From: Selaginella moellendorffii | Lineage: Eukaryota > Streptophyta > Lycopodiopsida > Selaginellales > Selaginellaceae | Direction of reading: 5' to 3' | NCBI RefSeq assembly: GCF_000143415.4 | Contig: NW_003314280.1 | Location: 1,175,938-1,239,937 of the forward strand | Length of the DNA: 64,000 nt | Shown here: one piece after another, positions 55,030 through 64,000 of the stretch | Layout: every line of letters begins with the position of its first letter | Numbering within the stretch: position 1 is the stretch's first letter | The notes under the pieces: model-generated | Databases searched by the model: none | What the model was told of the DNA's origin: nothing | What the model saw: the letters and a program-made list of their open reading frames with translations, nothing else | Made by a program: the position numbers and the translations under genes

Positions 55030-56162
55030 TGTCCCGACTGTCACTTGACGCCCTCCACGTGGCCGATGTCCGCGAACTCTGCCAGCATGGCATTCCACGT
55101 CACCATGTGGCCGCATCGCGCGGAATATCCGCGCGCGGTTGCGTGGTCCCCTGCCGCCACGATCACTGTCGCCGACGACACAACGGCATCCGACGGTAGA
55201 GATCCGCTGCCGCGTGGCCGTTGGTGCAACACGCTGCGATCATCGTGGTCCACGACGTGAGGTTTTTCTCTGGAATGGATTCGAACACGTGACACGCCTC
55301 TGCTAGATGCCCCGCTTGGGCATAAGCATGGAGAAGAGACACGGTGTTTTTCTGGGGTATGCTATCCAAAAACGCTTTTGCTTGATCTACTAAGTGGCCT
55401 TGTGTGTATGCTCCAATCATCGCAGTGAAAGACACAACGTCCCACTCGAGCATATCATCAAACAGTAGCTTCGCTTGATCGAAACCGCCACCCTCGGCAT
55501 AAGCAGATATCATGCAGTTACGCGAGATCAAATCCCTCTCGGGCATCTCGTCAAACATCAGCCGAGCGCCACGCAAATCCCCGGACTGGGCGCGCGCGCG
55601 CATCACGGCAGTCCAAGCGATTGGGTTCCAGGAGGGCATTCGATCCAGAAGAGTTTTCGCCTTCGTGGGTGTATGCCGCGAACAGAGCATTCCAGGATGC
55701 CAGATCTCTCTCCGGCATCTCGTGGAAGATCTCCTCGGCCTTCGCGGCATGCCCTGCCCGGGCAAATGCCGCGTTCCAGGCGATGGAATCCCTCTCGGGC
55801 ATTCGCAAGAAGAGCTCCTCCGCATCCTCGATTCGCCCCCTCTCGGCAAGCGCGCACCCCATGGCTGTCCACGACACAAGATTCTTGCAGGGCATCGACA
55901 CAAACACGGCTTGCGTGCCATCGAGATCCCCGTGCCGAGCGTAGGCGCGCATCATCAGCACCCACGAGAAGGCATCCTTGCAGGGCATGGCGTCGAAGAT
56001 TGCTCGCGCCTTGCGCCCATACATCTCGAAGATCTTGTTGGGCACGAATGTGTCAGTGGCGGCGGCCGTGGTGAGCTCCAGGAATGCAGCGTGGAGCTCC
56101 CGGGCTCTGGAGAGATCGTTGCAGCTCTGGATCAAGCCCACGCACTGAGCTCGATCGAGCAT
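55030..56162 (-). pseudogene. PPR-1 pseudogene (unit C)
   Basis: The frame starts MLDRAQCVGLIQSCNDL and stays open for 203 codons (to 55551), with small in-frame deletions compared with PPR-1A. A frameshift near 55660 moves the PPR motifs into another frame (LLDRMPSWNPIAWTAVMRAR to about 55163). The repeats then break down until the junction with the P450 I-helix fragment at about 55025. About half of PPR-1A, including its E region, is absent. It may be transcribed but cannot give a full protein. Confidence 0.82.
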
Positions 56163-56326
56163 AGGATAGCAAGCGTGCTCTGATCATGACAAAGAAAACC
56201 TTCTCTCCCTGCGATTAGTAACAGAAATATATTACATCTGAAAGTAGGAAGTCGGGGTAGATAGATGATCCAAGATAATAACTTGTTGGGAAGAAGAAAA
56301 TAAGAACAATTTTAGAGCCATTCATG

Positions 56327-56461
56327 TCACGGACTCATTTCGGGAGGGGGCTTGATTGGAGGCCTCAAACCCGGATCAGGTTCGCACTCAACCTTTTGGA
56401 TGACAATAGCGAAGACAATGAAAATCACAACTTGAAGAGCGTATTGCCAAACCCATCGCAT
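56327..56461 (-). CDS. Small secreted-peptide candidate, 44 aa (unit C, copy d)
   Basis: The ORF begins MRWVWQYALQVVIFIVFAIV, has a possible cleavage site after VEC, and ends GLRPPIKPPPEMSP immediately before the stop. It is six residues shorter than copies a, c and e because the middle is shorter, yet the end keeps the pattern hydrophobic-RP-x-x-K-x-PP-x-x-x-P. A TATA run (ACATATATACC, 56502-56512) lies about 42 bp upstream. The frame upstream of the ATG differs from that of copy a. It sits 165 bp upstream of the PPR-1 pseudogene of the same unit. Confidence 0.52.
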   Translation of the reverse strand: MRWVWQYALQVVIFIVFAIVIQKVECEPDPGLRPPIKPPPEMSP

Positions 56462-56700
56462 TGTGTTCTTGAAATGATTTTTTCTTGTGTGCATACTCAA
56501 AACATATATACCAAACAGCAGCTTGACTAAAAATCTCGTGTCCTACAAAGTCGTGTTTCACTTTTGACTGTTCGAACGAGGTCAAACTGGAGTTCATTTA
56601 GCAGCTTCCAGGGCTCCCTTGTGACAATAAAGGACCGGATGCTCACAATGCGATCCTACGGCAAAGAACGATTCAAAGATTCAAAGCGAATAAAATTACT

Positions 56701-56806
56701 GTCATGAAAATTTCGAATTAGACTCCTGGCCCTCGACCTTATGAATGACAAATGAAAATACTATGAAAATCACAACAAGAGCATATCGCCAAACGGATTC
56801 CAATGC
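56701..56806 (-). pseudogene. Degenerate copy of the small peptide gene (unit C, copy f)
   Basis: The hydrophobic core SVWRYALVVIFIVFSFVIHK is present, but the ATG upstream (ATGCATTGGAATCC) is out of frame with it and the C-terminus stops early at SNSKFS, without the RP motif. It is the distal member of the tandem pair in unit C. Confidence 0.55.
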
Positions 56807-56852
56807 ATGATTCTTTCAAACTCTATATATACAAACAAGCACTCAACGTCAC

Positions 56853-58925
56853 GTGATCTACAAAGTCGTGGTTCACTCTGACTTTAATACTTTTCAGTCA
56901 AAAATTTCGAATGAGGTCAAACTGGAGTTCATCCAGCAGATTCCATTGTCACGTTTTGAGAGAGCCCATTCTCACAATCAGATTAGAAATGGCTTTGATG
57001 CAGATTGTCTCTCCCGGAACATCGCCATTTGCCGGCATTGCAAGGAGGGCCGGATCCAAATGGCTAAACAGCTCTTCGATGCAATGCCAGTCCAGAACCT
57101 GGTGGCAGCAACCGCGCTCCTGGATGCATATGCCCGTGTGGGGCATTTGGACTGCGCTCGGGGAATCGTCAGTCAAATGCCTGTGATGGATTCGGTGTCA
57201 TCCATTACCATCGTCACAGCGTTCGCGAGATCAGGAAATTTCAAAGCAGCGGCAATGCGTTTTGAAGAAATGCCACACAAGGATATCGTTTCCTGGAACT
57301 GTTTGCTTGCTGCGCATGCCCTGGCAGGGCATTTGAAGGACGCTCTTAAGATTTTTTACGCGATGCCGCTGTGGAATTTAGTTTCCTGGACTTCAATGCT
57401 TGTTTGTCATGCACGAAACAATAAGTTGGTCGAAGCTTGGAATCTTTTCTGCTTGATGCCTGAGAGGGACTTCATTTGCTGGAGCTCCATGCTTTCTGCT
57501 TATACCATCAATGGGCATATTCCTGAAGCCGAGAGCATCTGTTCCCAGATGCCCCTCACGAACTTGGTCTCGCAGACGGCTCTTCTTAGCATGTACGCGC
57601 AGTACGGAAAGCTGGAGAAAGCAAAGAAAACGTTTGATACTATGCCCGAGCACAACATTGTTTCGTGGACTTCGATGCTCTTGGCATATTCCCAACACGG
57701 GCATATTGACTTGGTCATTGGAATCTTTCACGTGATGCCAGAATCCAACCTTTTCTCTTGTAACTCGTTACTGTCGGCAGTTTCGTCCAGCGGCGACGTG
57801 GCAATGGCGAAACAAGTATTCGATGACATGCCCGAGTGGGACTTGGTATCTTACAATGCCCTTCTTGCGGCATATGCTCAGAACGGGCATATGATATTTG
57901 CTATTGGGATATTCTCTACCATGCCACAGAGGGATCTCGCTTCTTTTACTTGTGTGCTAGCAGCATACGCGGATGCTGGGAATCTACAAGAAGCTGAGCG
58001 GATCTTTACTAGAATGCCGATATGGGATGTTGTGGCGTGTGGTGCTATGTTGTCCGCATATGCCAGTTCGTGGCATCTGGAAGATACTAAACGCCTGTTT
58101 GAATCGATGTTGCAAAGGAATCTGGTTTCATGGACTACCATGATCACAGCGTATGCCCAGTATGGACATATTGAAGAATCTAAAAACATGTTTGATAGGA
58201 TGCCGGAGAGGAATTTGGTGGCATGGAATGCCATGCTTGTAGCATATGCCCAGCTAGGGGACGCTGACATGTCACGCCACCTTTTCCAGCAGATGCCTCA
58301 ACGGGATGTCATCTCTTGGAACTCCCTTCTCTTTGCGCATGCCAACACAGGGAACGTTCCATGCACTGAAAAGATGCTTGCTCGCCTTCCAGAAGAGAAC
58401 CTCACGTCTTGGAATGCCTGGATATCGGCGCTGTGCCACAATGGCTACTCGACGAAGGCCTTGGATGCGTTTAGCAGGCTCCGGCTGTGCCATCTCCCCG
58501 ACGGGACGAGCTTCGTTACAATGCTCATAGCGTGCAAGCACGAAGGGAAGGTACGTGCCGGGAGATCTTTCTTCGTTTCCATGGCAATGGACTATGGCTT
58601 GCAGTTCCAGAGGCAGCACTACTGCTGCATGGTCGATCTTCTGGCGAGGGGTGGCTACTTGGAGGACGCGGAGGACCTGATCGCCAACATGCCCTTTGTG
58701 CCCGAGCCCAGGGAGTGGCTATGCCTCCTCGGATCTGGCCGCTCGCACAGAGATGTAGATCGGGGAGCAAATGCCGCGAAGCATGCTTTTGCACTTGATC
58801 CAAACTGTGGAGCAAGTTACACACTGGTTGCCAACATTTTACAAGTCCCAAGCATAAAGTTACCAGTTGCGTCGTCAACTTTCTTACACTCCTCTTCGGC
58901 ATGCCATGCTTCGGCGTTAGAGTAA
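56853..58925 (+). CDS. PPR-2C: PLS-class PPR protein, open copy (unit C), 621-690 aa
   Basis: The frame is open from 56853 to 58925 (690 codons), but the first in-frame ATG is at 57060, giving 621 residues. A PPR motif already begins before it (NIAICRHCKEGRIQMAKQLF), so an upstream spliced exon or a non-ATG start is possible. The frame holds about eighteen S-type motifs such as NLVSWTSMLVCHARNNKLVE and NLVAWNAMLVAYAQLGDADM. It ends with an E-type region (DGTSFVTMLIACKHEGKV, EPREWLCLLGSGRSHRDVDR, DPNCGASYTLVANILQ). The last ~27 residues are not PPR-like and are antisense to the 3' end of the P450 fragment. No DYW domain follows. It is the only PPR-2 copy in the window without a stop. Confidence 0.8.
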   Translation: MIYKVVVHSDFNTFQSKISNEVKLEFIQQIPLSRFERAHSHNQIRNGFDADCLSRNIAICRHCKEGRIQMAKQLFDAMPVQNLVAATALLDAYARVGHLDCARGIVSQMPVMDSVSSITIVTAFARSGNFKAAAMRFEEMPHKDIVSWNCLLAAHALAGHLKDALKIFYAMPLWNLVSWTSMLVCHARNNKLVEAWNLFCLMPERDFICWSSMLSAYTINGHIPEAESICSQMPLTNLVSQTALLSMYAQYGKLEKAKKTFDTMPEHNIVSWTSMLLAYSQHGHIDLVIGIFHVMPESNLFSCNSLLSAVSSSGDVAMAKQVFDDMPEWDLVSYNALLAAYAQNGHMIFAIGIFSTMPQRDLASFTCVLAAYADAGNLQEAERIFTRMPIWDVVACGAMLSAYASSWHLEDTKRLFESMLQRNLVSWTTMITAYAQYGHIEESKNMFDRMPERNLVAWNAMLVAYAQLGDADMSRHLFQQMPQRDVISWNSLLFAHANTGNVPCTEKMLARLPEENLTSWNAWISALCHNGYSTKALDAFSRLRLCHLPDGTSFVTMLIACKHEGKVRAGRSFFVSMAMDYGLQFQRQHYCCMVDLLARGGYLEDAEDLIANMPFVPEPREWLCLLGSGRSHRDVDRGANAAKHAFALDPNCGASYTLVANILQVPSIKLPVASSTFLHSSSACHASALE

Positions 58926-59482
58926 GGCGCAGCACAGGGCTGTGCTGGTAACTTGGCGATATCTCCAAGCTAAACCTGTGGAGGATCATGGTCAGCGCAA
59001 CCTTGGCCTCCATGAGAGCGAATCCTTGGCCGAGGCAAACCCGGGGCCTGTGAGAGAAGGGGAGAAAGGCAAACGGGTGCTTGGAGGCGTTGGCCACACC
59101 GTCAGCGAAGCGCTGTGGATTGAACTCGTTGGCATCTTCGCCCCACACTTCCTTGTCGTGGAGGATAGAGAGTATCGGCACGAGAACGCCGGTTCCCTCT
59201 GGAACAATCAAGTTTCCCAGCTTCGTGTCCTCCATGGCCGTGCGGACCAAGAACACGGCCGGTGGATACAGCCGCAGTGTCTCGTTGAGCACCATTCCCA
59301 CCTGGAAGGAAACGAGAACAGTGAGAACGAGAGGAGAAAAGCAAGATTTTGCTCACGATCTTCAGCTTGCTGGCTGGGAAGACTTGCAAACTTCCAGTAC
59401 CTCTGCTCGAGCACGCTCTTGCCAAGTCGGGTTTGTGGCGAGCAGCATCATCGCCCAAGTTATCAGCTTGGCTGTGGTTTAC
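58880..59482 (-). pseudogene. CYP72-clan P450 C-terminal fragment (unit C)
   Basis: Exon pieces: from about 59482 to 59357 (I-helix end onward, with AKLITWAMMLLATNPTWQER but the AGHE part destroyed) and from 59301 downward. The second piece is open through NETLRLYPPAVFLVRTAMED, EVWGEDANEFNPQRFADG and the heme region PFSHRPRVCLGQGFALMEAK. The heme signature FxxGxRxCxG reads FSHRPRVCLG, so the conserved glycine is an arginine. A small deletion removes the normal end and the frame runs on into antisense PPR-2 sequence. It lacks the N-terminal ~300 residues and is not functional as a P450. Confidence 0.82.
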
Positions 59483-59499
59483 GTAAAGCATCGTCGCCC

Positions 59500-60675
59500 A
59501 CGTCACCAGTCAAACAGCGACTTGGCGCCCTCCACGTGGCCGCTGTCCGCGAACGCTGCCAGCGTGGCATTCCATGTCACCAGGTGGCGCTCCGGCATTT
59601 TGTCAAACAGGTCCTCGAGGTCGCCGCCCTGCGACATCGCCGCGATCAGGGCCGTGCAGTTCACGAGGGGCATCGCGCGGGATATCCGCGTCGTGGTCGC
59701 GTGGTCCCTGCCGCCGCGATCACTGTCGCCGACGACCTCACGTCCCGCGTGGGCATCCGACGATAGAGATCCGCTGCCGCGTCAATCTGCGATCATCGTG
59801 GTCCACGACGTGAGGGTTTTCTCTGGAATGGATTCGAACACGTGACACGCCTCTGCTAGCACGGTGTTTTTCTGGGGTATACGCTTTTGCTTGATCTACT
59901 AAGTGGCCTTGTGTGTATGCTCTGATCATCGCAGTGAAAGACACAACGTCCCACTCGGGCATAGTAGCTTCGCTTGATCGAAACCGCCACCCTCGGCATA
60001 AGCAGATATCATGCAGTTACGCGAGATCAAATCCCTCTCGGGCATCTCGTCAAACATCAGCCGAGCGCCACGCAAATTCCCGGACTGGGCGCGCGCGCCC
60101 ATCACGGCAGTCAAAGCGATTGGGTTCCAGGAGGGGATTCGATCCAGAAGCGCTTTCGCCTTCGTGGGTGTATGCCGCGAGCAGAGCATTCCAGGATGCC
60201 AGATCTCTCTCCGGCATCTCGTGGAAGATCTCCTCGGCCTTCGCGGCATGCCCCGCCCGGGCAAATGCCGCGACCATCGCGTTCCAGGCGATGGAATCCC
60301 TCTCGGGCATTTTCAAGAAGAGCTCCTTCGCATCCTCGATTCGCCCCCTCTCGGCAAGCGCGCACACCATGGCTGTCCACGACACAAGATTCTTGCAGGG
60401 CATCGACACAAACACGGCCTGCGCGCCATCGAGATCCCCGTGCCGCGCATCATCTGCACCCACGAGAAGGCATCCTTGCAGGGCATGGCGTCGAAGATCG
60501 CTCGCGCCTCGCGCACGCTCCCGCAGCGCCCATACATCTCGATGATCTTGTTGGGCACGAAGGTGTCAGTGGCGGCGGCCGTGGCGAGCTCCTGGAATGC
60601 GGCATGGAGCTCCCTGGCCCTGGAGAGATCGTTGCAGCTCTGGATCAAGCCCACGCACTGAGCTCGATCGAGCAT
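59500..60675 (-). pseudogene. PPR-1 pseudogene (unit D)
   Basis: It begins with the same MLDRAQCVGLIQSCNDL start. A small deletion near 60440 shifts frame after DAFSWVQMMR, the motifs continue in a second frame (60050-60463), and a second shift near 60160 moves them to a third (to about 59926). Further left, toward the P450 junction at about 59490, the repeats are fragmentary. The decay differs from that of unit C apart from the shared shift near the THEGE motif, so that one is probably older than the last duplication. Confidence 0.82.
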
Positions 60676-60809
60676 AGGATAGCAAGCGTGCTCTGATCAT
60701 GACAAAGAAAACCACGTCTTCCGAGGCATAGAAAGAAAGAAATCCCTTGATCCAATTCGATTCAAACAGAATATAATTGTTTAGAAGAGAATGGGAGAAC
60801 ACACTTTTG

Positions 60810-60962
60810 TCATGGCCCCGTCACCGGAGGGGTCTTCGGTGGAGGCCTATACCCCTCGACATTTTGGATAGGCAGGGTAAACCGGCTCTCCACCTTCTGG
60901 ATGACAATTGAGAGTAGAATCAAAATCACAACTTGAAGAGCGTATTGCCAAACCCGTTGCAT
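60810..60962 (-). CDS. Small secreted-peptide candidate, 50 aa (unit D, copy e)
   Basis: The ORF is nearly the same as copy a, starting MQRVWQYALQVVILILLSIV and ending GYRPPPKTPPVTGP before the stop. It differs in the variable middle (FTLPIQNVEG against FTVAIRNAEG in copy a), and a serine of the terminal motif has become proline. A TATA run lies at 61002-61012. The stop is 134 bp from the PPR-1 start, as in unit A. Close identity with copy a shows that units A and D share a recent ancestor in this region. Confidence 0.52.
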   Translation of the reverse strand: MQRVWQYALQVVILILLSIVIQKVESRFTLPIQNVEGYRPPPKTPPVTGP

Positions 60963-61217
60963 TGTTTTCGTGCATGATCTTTTCTCGTGTGCATGATCAA
61001 AACATATATACCAAACAGCAGCTTGACTAAAAGTCTCGTTTTCTACAAAATCGTGCTTCACTTTTGACTGTCATTTCCATATCGAACGAGGTCAAACTGG
61101 AGAGCTTCCCCCTTGTGTGACAATTTTCACGATGCTCACAATGCGATCCTACGGCAAAGAACGATTCAAAGAGAATAAAATGTTTAGGAGATAAAAAGAA
61201 CACATAAAGTATAATTG

Positions 61218-61343
61218 TCATGGGCTCAGGGGTTTTATTCGAGGCCTAAATTTGAAATTAGACTCCTGGTCCTCTCCATTATGAATGACAAATGAAAATG
61301 CTGTGAAAATCACAACAAGAGCATATCGCCAAACGCATACCAT
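61218..61343 (-). CDS. Small secreted-peptide candidate, 41 aa (unit D, copy g)
   Basis: The ORF begins MVCVWRYALVVIFTAFSFVI, then HNGEDQESN, and ends FKFRPRIKPLSP directly before the stop. It is the distal member of the tandem pair in unit D; its counterparts b and f are broken, so this is the only open copy at this place. The FRP core and the terminal proline are kept although the ending is shorter. A TATA run lies at about 61381-61390. The hydrophobic segment is followed by acidic residues, which makes the cleavage site less clear than in the others. Confidence 0.42.
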   Translation of the reverse strand: MVCVWRYALVVIFTAFSFVIHNGEDQESNFKFRPRIKPLSP

Positions 61344-61410
61344 TGTCTGCTTGCATTAATCTTTCTCGTATGATCAAACTCTATATATACAAACAAGCAC
61401 TCAACGTCTC

Positions 61411-63420
61411 GTGATGTACAAAGTCGTGGTTCACTCCGACTTTAGACTTTTCAGTAAAAAATTTCGTCTTGATCGAATGAGGTCAAACTGGAGTTCATCC
61501 AGCAGCTTCCATTCTCACGTTTTGAAAGAGCCCATTCTCACAATCAGATTAGAAATGGCTCTGATGGAGATTGTCTCTCCCGGAACATCGCCATTTGCCG
61601 GCATTGCAAGGAGGGCCGGATCCAAATGGCTAAACAGCTCTTCGATGCAATGCCAGTCCAGAACCTGGTGGCAGCAACCGCGCTCCTGGATGCATATGCC
61701 CGCGTGGGGCATTTTGACTGCGCTCGGGGCATCGTCAGTCAAATGCCTGTGATGGATTCGGTATCATCCATTACCATCGTCACAGCGTACGCGAGATCAG
61801 GCAATTTCGAAGGAGCGGCAATGGGTTTTGAAGAAACGCCACACAAGGATATTGTTTCCTGGAACTGTTTGCTTGCTGCGCATGCCCTGGCAGGGCATTT
61901 GAAGGACGCTCTTAAGATTTTTTACGCGATGCCGCTGTGGAATCTAGTTTCCTGGACTTCAATGCTTGTTTGTCATGCACGAAACAATAAGTTGGTAGAA
62001 GCTTGGAATCTTTTCTGCTTGATGCCTGAGAGGGACTTCATTTGCTGGAGCTCCATGCTTTCTGCTTATACCATCAATGGGCATATTCTTGAAGCCGAGA
62101 ACATCTGTTTCCAGATGCCTCTCACGAACTTGGTCTCGCGGACGGCTCTTCTTAGCATGTACGCGCAGTACGGAAAGCTGGAGAAAGCAAAGAAAACGTT
62201 TGATACTATGCCCGAGCACAACATTGTTTCGTGGACTTCGATGCTCTCGGCATATTCCTAACACGGGCATATTGACTTGGCCATTGGAATCTTTCACGCG
62301 ATGCCAGAATCCAACCTTTTCTCTTGTAACTTGTTACTGTCGGCAGTTTCTTCCAGTGGCGACGTGACGATGACAAAACAAGTATTCGACGACATGCCCG
62401 AGTGGGACTTGGTATCTTACAATGCCCTTCTTGCGGCATATGCTCAAAACGGGCATCTAATATGTGCTATTGGGATATTCTCTACCAGGGATCTCGCTTC
62501 TTTTACTTGTGTGCTTGCAGCATACGCGGATGCTGGGAATCTAGAAGAAGCTAAGCGGATCTTTACTAGAATGCTGGTATGGGATGTTGTGGCGTGTGGT
62601 GCTATGTTGTCCGCATATTCCAGTTCGTGGCATCTGGAAGATACTAAACGCCTGTTTAAATCGATGTTGCAAAGGAATCTGGTTTCATGGACTACAATGA
62701 TGACAGCGTATGCCCAGTATGGGCATATTGAAGAATCTAAAAGCATGTTTGACAGTATGCCGGAGAAGAATCTGGTGGCATGGAATGCCATGCTTGTAGC
62801 ATATGCCCAGCTAGGGGACGCTGACATGTCACGCCACCTTTTCCAGCAGATGCCTCAACGGGATGTCATGTCTTGGAACTCCCTTCTCTTTGCGCATGCC
62901 AACACAGGGAACGTTCCATGCACTGAAAAGATGCTTGCTCGCCTTCCAGAAGAGAACCTCACGTCTTGGGAATGCCTGGATATCGGCGCTGTGCCACAAC
63001 GGCTACTCGGCAAAGGCCTTGGATGCGTTTAGCAGGCTCCGGCTATGCCATCTCCCCAATGGGACGAGCTTCGTCACAATGCTCATAGCGTGGAAACACG
63101 AAGGGAAGTTACGTGCCGGGAGATCTTTCTTCGTTTCCATGTCAATGGACTATGGCTTGCAGTTCCAGAGGCAGCACTACTGCTGCATGGTCGATCTTCT
63201 GGCGAGGGGTGGCTACTTGGAGGACGCGGAGGACCTGATCGCCAACATGCCCTTTGTGCCCGAGCCCAGGGAGTGGCTATGCCTCCTCGGATCCTGCCGC
63301 TCGCACAGAGTGGTTGCCAACATTTTACAAGTCCCAAGCATAAAGTTACCAGTTGCGTCGTCAACTTTCTTACACTCCTCTTCGGCTAAGGAGGAGAGGC
63401 ATGCCATGCTTTGGCGTTAG
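61411..63420 (+). pseudogene. PPR-2 pseudogene (unit D)
   Basis: It aligns closely with PPR-2C along its whole length. It is broken by a CAA-to-TAA change at about 62259 (after SWTSMLSAYS), a small in-frame deletion near 62487 (TMPQR lost), and an extra G at about 62970 (TCTTGGGAATGCC against TCTTGGAATGCC) that shifts the frame until the end. The first block from MAKQLFDAMPVQ (61626) stays open for 211 codons. The E-type region is shortened before VANILQ. It overlaps the 3' end of the P450 fragment by about 50 bp on the opposite strand. Confidence 0.85.
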
Positions 63421-64000
63421 AGTAAGGCGCAGCACAGGGCTGTGCTGGTAACTTGGCGATATCTCGAAGCTAAACCTGTGGAGGATCATGGTCAGCGCAA
63501 CCTTGGCCTCCATGAGAGCGAATCCTTGGCCGAGGCAAACCCGGGGCCCGTGAGAGAAGGGGAGAAAGGCAAACGGGTGCTTGGAGGCGTTGGCCACACC
63601 GTCAGCGAAGCGCTGTGGATTGAACTCGTTGGCATCTTCGCCCCACACTTCCTTGTCGTGGAGGATAGAGAGTATCGGCACGAGAACGCCGGTTCCCTCT
63701 GGAACAATCAAGTTTCCCAGCTTCGTGTCCTCCATGGCCGTGCGGACCAAGAACACGGCCGGTGGATACAGCCGCAGCGTCTCGTTGAGCACCATTCCCA
63801 CCTGGAAGAGAACGAGAACAATGAGAAACGAGAGGAGGAAATCTAGATCTTGCTCACGATCTTTAGCTTGCTGGCTGCTTCTGAATCCGGGACGCCAGAC
63901 TTACAAACCTCCAGCACCTCAGCTCGAGCACGCTCTTGCCAAGTCGGGTTTGTGGCGAGCAGCATCATCGCCCAGGTTATCAGCTTGGCTGTGGTTTCAT
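63370..64000 (-). CDS. CYP72-clan cytochrome P450, C-terminal part (unit D), runs off the right edge
   Basis: Exons in the window: 63858-64000 (continuing beyond the edge) and 63370-63801, joined by a 56-bp GT-AG intron in phase 0. The product shows the I-helix ETTAKLITWAMMLLATNP, the ExxR region NETLRLYPPAVFLVRTAMED, FNPQRFADG and an intact heme signature PFSHGPRVCLGQGFALMEAK, and ends HGMPLLLSRRGV. These fit the CYP72 clan of endoplasmic-reticulum monooxygenases. Unlike the copies in units B and C this part is undamaged. Whether the N-terminal half exists lies outside the window; in the other units it does not. The substrate is unknown. Confidence 0.8.

Noticed and set aside
1-64000. CRISPR arrays, bacterial operons, insertion sequences, rRNA genes
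   Set aside because: The window is intron-rich plant DNA. The only regularly spaced repeats are LTR minisatellites and the 45-bp triple repeat, neither of which has spacer structure.

Overview
This window is plant nuclear DNA, most likely from a lycophyte such as Selaginella moellendorffii. That name is an inference. It rests on the very short introns (mostly 50-70 bp), the tightly packed plant genes, the many PLS-type pentatricopeptide repeat (PPR) genes, and land-plant families such as a xyloglucan-type glycosyltransferase, an ALE2-like receptor kinase, IQM, DUF538 and TOM2A. Exon structures were worked out by hand from splice signals, reading-frame continuity and family resemblance; nothing was checked against transcripts.

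Layout. Positions 1-3396 hold the 5' end of a GT34 glycosyltransferase gene and a complete eight-exon ALE2-like receptor kinase, both on the minus strand. Positions 3963-19050 are a transposon island. Two decayed Ty3/gypsy elements lie tail to tail, and a younger 7.3-kb LTR element with a perfect 5-bp target duplication is inserted inside the second one. Positions 19632-46706 are a compact gene-rich block: three NPF8-type transporters around an IQM calmodulin-binding gene and an unrecognised gene, then FIGL1, CCDC25, a C2-domain protein, TOM2A, a Na+/H+ exchanger, an unknown mitochondrial-type membrane protein, a P-class PPR, nuclear-encoded mitochondrial ribosomal protein S14, a TMEM8-like membrane protein and a DUF538 protein. 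Many neighbours are 40-150 bp apart, some with shared bidirectional promoters.

Positions 46567-64000 are a segmental-duplication array with about four copies of one module. Each module holds a PPR gene on the minus strand (PPR-1), one or two very small ORFs on the minus strand that look like secreted-peptide precursors, a PPR gene on the plus strand (PPR-2), and the captured C-terminal half of a CYP72-clan cytochrome P450 on the minus strand. Only one PPR-1 (46567-48966) and one PPR-2 (56853-58925) are open; the others carry frameshifts, nonsense mutations or deletions. The small ORFs stay open in five copies and share a hydrophobic N-terminus, a (Y/F/L)RP core and a terminal proline. They are the best candidate here for something undescribed.

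Functionally the block is mixed. The links worth noting are the NPF trio with conserved intron positions, the same-strand chain TMEM8-like - rps14 - PPR with gaps of only 40 and 59 bp, and telo-box-like CCCTAAA motifs close to many start codons.
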